Positions 61,020-64,000 of a stretch of DNA of 64,000 nt are shown one piece after another. This DNA comes from Niastella yeongjuensis (GTDB lineage Bacteria > Bacteroidota > Bacteroidia > Chitinophagales > Chitinophagaceae): NCBI RefSeq assembly GCF_900110245.1, contig NZ_FOCZ01000012.1, positions 62,001 to 126,000 on the forward strand, read 5' to 3'. The first letter of the stretch is position 1; each line of letters starts with the position of its first letter. The notes under the pieces were generated by a model, which searched no databases, had not been told where the DNA came from, and saw nothing but the letters and a program-made list of their open reading frames with translations. A program made the position numbers and the translations under genes.

Positions 61020-62372
61020 TTAATATTCATCGGTAAGTGCAAAAATGTTCCGTCTATACATCCACTGTCCTGAAGTAAAATCAGGGAACTCTACCGTTTG
61101 ATTGCCCAGGTCGATACTTTGTTCGCTTAGGGGAGTAATGGCGCTCCAGGCGGCTGCATCATACACATCCAATGGGGTGGCGGTTTTACGTTTTATGGAT
61201 TCAACAAACGCATGCAGCACAAAGAAATCCATTCCGCCATGACCCGCGCCTTCTGCTGAAGTGCCATATTTTTTCCATAATGGATGATCATACTGGTCGA
61301 GCCAGCTTTTGGCGTCTTCCCAGGCGTCATTGGTTTTACTCATGCCCTCGATGTACAGCGAATGGTTCACGTCCATCCAGATGCCATGCGTGCCCTGAAC
61401 GCGGAAACCCAGCGAGTAAGGGCGGGGGAGATTGGTATCGTGTTGCAGTAATATGGTTTCACCATTGGCGCAACGAATGGTTGTGGTAACTATATCACCC
61501 AGTTTGAACTGGACCTTTGCATTGGGGTGTTGTTGGCCGCCGTTCTTCACAATGTATTCATGCAATCCGCGTGTTTTAGTGGCAAACGATGACAATGCTA
61601 CAAAGCGGTTGCCCCGGTTAATGTTGATCATCTCCGCTACGGGACCAATGCCATGCGTGGGATACAGATCGCCATTGCGGTGAACGGAGTGTTCTGTTCG
61701 CCAATGGGCTTCAGAAAAGCCTTTCTCGCCAAACTCCACACCGCCGCCATAGGGTTGTGAGCCGTTATTGAATTTTACATTGCGCAGGTCGTGCTGGTAG
61801 CCACCCTGCAGGTGTATCAATTCGCCAAACAGGCCCTGGCGCACCATGTTCAGCACGGCCATAACATCGCGCCGGTAGCAAACATTTTCCAGCATCATTA
61901 CCTGGGCATTGTGGTGTTCGGCTGCCTTCACTACATCCCAGTGGTCTTGCAGGGTGATGCCCAGCATTACTTCGGTTCCAACATATTTAATACCGGCCTC
62001 CAGGCTGCCAATGATCATAGGCGCATGCCATTCCCAGGGGGTGGCAATGATCACGCCGTCCAGTTCTTTTAACTCCAGTAACTTTTTCCAGGCATTTACA
62101 TCGCCCTTAAATACTTTAGGCATGGGTTTACCTGATTGCTGAATGATGGCAGTGGCCTTGTCGAGCATGCGGTCATCAATATCACAAATAGCCACTATGT
62201 TTACATCCTTACGCCGAAGTGCATTGCCGAGGTGTACCTGTCCGCGCATGCCCACGCCAATGATCCCCAGTTTAACAACAGGATCTGCCGCAGCAAATGA
62301 TTGTGCCGTTGGTAAAATGGCGAGACCGGCTGCGGCCAGTCCGGTATTTTTGACAAATGATCTTCGGTTCAT
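61020..62372 (-). CDS. Gfo/Idh/MocA-type oxidoreductase, GH109-like
   Basis: I chose the ATG at 62372 (450 residues) because MNRRSFVKNTGLAAAGLAIL is a Tat-type signal sequence (RRSF); an ATG 18 codons earlier has no signal character and would overlap the promoter of the opposite gene. NAD-binding GIIGVGMRGQVHLGNA is followed by ICDIDDRM and GVIIATPWEWHAP. HWRTEHSVHRNGDLYPTHGIGPV is the block seen in GH109 alpha-N-acetylgalactosaminidases, which use NAD for glycosidic cleavage. Periplasmic; substrate specificity inferred from family. Confidence 0.82.
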   Translation of the reverse strand: MNRRSFVKNTGLAAAGLAILPTAQSFAAADPVVKLGIIGVGMRGQVHLGNALRRKDVNIVAICDIDDRMLDKATAIIQQSGKPMPKVFKGDVNAWKKLLELKELDGVIIATPWEWHAPMIIGSLEAGIKYVGTEVMLGITLQDHWDVVKAAEHHNAQVMMLENVCYRRDVMAVLNMVRQGLFGELIHLQGGYQHDLRNVKFNNGSQPYGGGVEFGEKGFSEAHWRTEHSVHRNGDLYPTHGIGPVAEMININRGNRFVALSSFATKTRGLHEYIVKNGGQQHPNAKVQFKLGDIVTTTIRCANGETILLQHDTNLPRPYSLGFRVQGTHGIWMDVNHSLYIEGMSKTNDAWEDAKSWLDQYDHPLWKKYGTSAEGAGHGGMDFFVLHAFVESIKRKTATPLDVYDAAAWSAITPLSEQSIDLGNQTVEFPDFTSGQWMYRRNIFALTDEY

Positions 62373-62424
62373 AGCCTTATTTTTACATATAATTTGGTGC
62401 TGCCAAAATACCAAATAAGCGAAC

Positions 62425-63123
62425 ATGAAGACTGCCCCTCAAAAACTTACGCAATCGTATGCCATCGTGAATTTTTTAAAAAATCTGTCGCCGGAGATGA
62501 AATTGGGCGCAGGCATCGAGATCATGAACCCTTTTTCCGATGCGCTTGCCAGGCAGCTGGCGGAAACCTTCTACAATAAATTTTACAATGACCAGCATCC
62601 GCGGAAATTCATTTTTGGGATCAATCCCGGTCGGTTTGGCGCCGGGGTTACAGGCGTTCCATTTACGGATCCTATCCGGCTGAAAGAGGTGTGTGGTATA
62701 GAAAGTGAATTGCCCAAAAAGGCGGAATTGTCGTCGTTGTTTATTTATGCGGTTATCGATGCTTATGGCGGACCAGCCGCTTTTTATTACGATTTCTACA
62801 TAACGGCATTGTCGCCGCTGGGCTTTACAAAGAATGGTGTTAACCTGAACTATTACGACGACAAGGAATTGCTGAAAGACAGCGAACCGTTTATCTTAAA
62901 ATGTATTCACGAGCAGCTGGATACCATTGCAACCACCAGGGATGTATGTTATTGTTTAGGCGAAGGCACCAATTATAAGATCTTTCAAAAAATAAATGCA
63001 AAGCATCAGTTCTTTAAAGAGATCATTCCACTCCCGCATCCGCGTTGGGTAATGCAGTATCGGAGAAAGAAGTTAGATGAATTTGTAAAAGTGTATGTTG
63101 AGAAGTTGAAGGGTTTAAACTAA
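62425..63123 (+). CDS. Uracil-DNA glycosylase superfamily protein (SMUG2-like)
   Basis: 232 residues. Motif 1 is FGINPGRFGAGVTGVPFTDP (about 64-83), close to the GINPG/GMNPGP loop of SMUG-type enzymes; motif 2 is LPHPRWVMQY (about 206-215). The order and spacing match SMUG2-like proteins of Bacteroidota, which remove uracil or hydroxymethyluracil from DNA. Divergent from the GH109-like gene with a 52-nt spacer; its stop overlaps that of miaE by 4 nt. Confidence 0.8.
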   Translation: MKTAPQKLTQSYAIVNFLKNLSPEMKLGAGIEIMNPFSDALARQLAETFYNKFYNDQHPRKFIFGINPGRFGAGVTGVPFTDPIRLKEVCGIESELPKKAELSSLFIYAVIDAYGGPAAFYYDFYITALSPLGFTKNGVNLNYYDDKELLKDSEPFILKCIHEQLDTIATTRDVCYCLGEGTNYKIFQKINAKHQFFKEIIPLPHPRWVMQYRRKKLDEFVKVYVEKLKGLN

Positions 63124-63728
63124 TGCATTCGATCCCCCCGAACTTCCAACTTCTGAATGAGATCTGCTTCATAGGTGAGCCATTCCTGCCATCTTACCCG
63201 CACTTTAGCTTTATCAACATAGGTTTCTGCCAGTTCAATGAATAAATGGTAGTGGCCGGCTTCGCTTTCCATAAAGCGGCGGTAGAAATTACGCAGGTAT
63301 TCATCATCGAGCCCTTCACTCAGGCGTTTGAAACGTTCACAACTGCGGGCTTCAATGAGCGCGAAGATCAGCAGTTTGTCGAGGAGCCGTTGTTCCGGGC
63401 TGCCGTCTTTTTTTTGAAACAGCTGTAATTGGTTTACGTATTCGTCTTTTCGTTGTTTACCCAGTTTCAGGTTGCGTTTCTGCAGTTCGGCCAGCACCAG
63501 CCGGAAATGGCCCCATTCTTCGGTCACAATGGGCGCGAGATCAGTCACCAGTTTTTCCAGTTCACTGTACCGCTGGATCAAAGAAATGCAACTGGTAGCG
63601 GCCTTTTGCTCACAATAGGCATGATCGGTGAGGATGTATTCCAGTGATAATTCGGCCAGGTTCACCCAGCGTGGATCGGTGGGCAGGTGCAGCCCTAAGA
63701 TATTCTTTGTTTCGTTGGTAGTGCTCAT
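63120..63728 (-). CDS. miaE: tRNA-(ms2io6A)-hydroxylase
   Basis: 202 residues, a ferritin-like di-iron four-helix protein. LSLEYILTDHAYCEQKAATSC, EEWGHFRLVL, EARSCERFKRL and ESEAGHYHLFIELAE give the Glu/His ligands (EExxH and ExxxH patterns). It hydroxylates the isopentenyl side chain of ms2i6A37 in tRNA. Convergent with the SMUG2-like gene. Confidence 0.92.
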   Translation of the reverse strand: MSTTNETKNILGLHLPTDPRWVNLAELSLEYILTDHAYCEQKAATSCISLIQRYSELEKLVTDLAPIVTEEWGHFRLVLAELQKRNLKLGKQRKDEYVNQLQLFQKKDGSPEQRLLDKLLIFALIEARSCERFKRLSEGLDDEYLRNFYRRFMESEAGHYHLFIELAETYVDKAKVRVRWQEWLTYEADLIQKLEVRGDRMH

Positions 63729-63768
63729 AAAGTGCCCAAAGTTAACGCCTAAGTGCGATATTTGCTTC

Positions 63769-63794
63769 GCCCGCCGAAGCCTTGGCGTAGGAGG
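63769..63794. repeat. 26-nt GC-rich repeat, second exact copy
   Basis: Identical over 26 nt to 50834-50859. It contains GCCGAAGC, which can pair with GCTTCGGC elsewhere, and is followed by a similar GGCCCGCCTAACGTTTGG. A further relative, GCCCGCCGCAGCCTTTAA, lies at about 46514. Confidence 0.7.
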
Positions 63795-63855
63795 GATTGG
63801 CCCGCCTAACGTTTGGCGGAGTTAAACTTGAACCGGTAACACCGGAATATAAATT

Positions 63856-64000
63856 ATGAACGACAATTTCCTACTAAAAAAGCTCAACGAGCGGCAGGAG
63901 CAGAATGCTTTCCGCCGGCTGTTATTGCCTGGCAGTAAAACAGATTTTTGTTCGAACGATTACCTGGGCATTGTACACAATCAGCTCATCGAAAAACAAC
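63856..64000 (+). CDS. bioF: 8-amino-7-oxononanoate synthase, N-terminal part (cut by window edge)
   Basis: Open frame from ATG at 63856 to the end of the window, 48 residues: MNDNFLLKKLNERQEQ to LIEKQ. The segment DFCSNDYLGI is the typical start of the PLP-dependent alpha-oxoamine synthases (BioF, Kbl, HemA type); in Bacteroidota the DF-SNDYLG form with a short N-terminus mostly belongs to BioF (biotin synthesis). Kbl cannot be excluded from this fragment. Confidence 0.65.
   Translation, partial: MNDNFLLKKLNERQEQNAFRRLLLPGSKTDFCSNDYLGIVHNQLIEKQ

Noticed and set aside
1-64000. tRNA, rRNA, insertion sequence, prophage or integrase
   Set aside because: No sequence with the required conserved cores, inverted ends with a transposase, or integrase motifs was seen by reading; a dedicated search (tRNAscan-type, transposase family profiles) would be decisive.

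Overview
The window is chromosomal DNA of a gliding-type member of the Bacteroidota, most like the Chitinophagaceae (Niastella/Chitinophaga group). This is an inference from gene content: type IX secretion (T9SS) cargo with CHU_C/gliding-motility C-terminal domains, PorP/SprF proteins, OmpA-TPR partners, DUF3857/transglutaminase proteins, DUF4294, GSCFA, SMUG2-like DNA glycosylase and MiaE. Promoters fit the Bacteroidota -7 element TAnnTTTG, and Shine-Dalgarno sequences are mostly absent. I saw no rRNA, tRNA, CRISPR array, insertion sequence, phage or plasmid gene.

Layout. 1-26 kb is dominated by the cell surface. At the left edge a minus-strand cassette encodes an Ig-like-repeat adhesin, a PorP/SprF protein and an OmpA-TPR protein cut by the window edge. 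A plus-strand operon follows (3.65-10.85 kb): an exported TPR/MORN-repeat protein and two DUF3857/transglutaminase-fold proteins, the second lacking all three catalytic residues. After a truncated haemoglobin, an AraC-type regulator, a GNAT-like protein and a NarL-type two-component pair comes a second, plus-strand T9SS cassette (15.55-25.94 kb): an IgGFc-binding/PKD adhesin, a duplicated beta-helix adhesin, PorP/SprF and OmpA-TPR-PD40.

26-37.6 kb is mixed: a CrtC/AttH-like lipocalin overlapping an MGDG-synthase-like glycosyltransferase, a DUF695 protein, a LytTR regulator with a HisKA_2 kinase, two small tandem paralogues of unknown function, an ArsR repressor with an MFS exporter (both preceded by the same palindrome), a PKD/DNRLRE lipoprotein and an aldo/keto reductase. 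37.8-64 kb is mainly housekeeping: Pcm, a DUF2520 protein, DinB, a subtilase, a TSP3-OmpA protein, ALDH7-type dehydrogenase, an arginase-family enzyme, CcmE-CcmF, DUF4294, HldE2-type adenylyltransferase, a flippase-like protein, PanD, PanC, a truncated starch-synthase-like protein, MetK, NUDIX, RlmB, HMG-CoA lyase, GSCFA, a GH109-like oxidoreductase, a SMUG2-like glycosylase, MiaE and the start of BioF.

The most unusual feature lies between genes. At least a dozen spacers carry degenerate tandem arrays of 7-8 nt units beginning with G (GGCAGAR, GTGAGTR, GTTCAAA, GTARGAN, GTTGACNN and others), often facing an inverted array across a short hinge. The unit sequence differs from spacer to spacer while the period is kept. 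They resemble the heptameric STRR repeats of cyanobacteria in organisation. Two further spacers hold 17-bp stems with the same apex but different bases, and one holds a 114-nt fold-back element.
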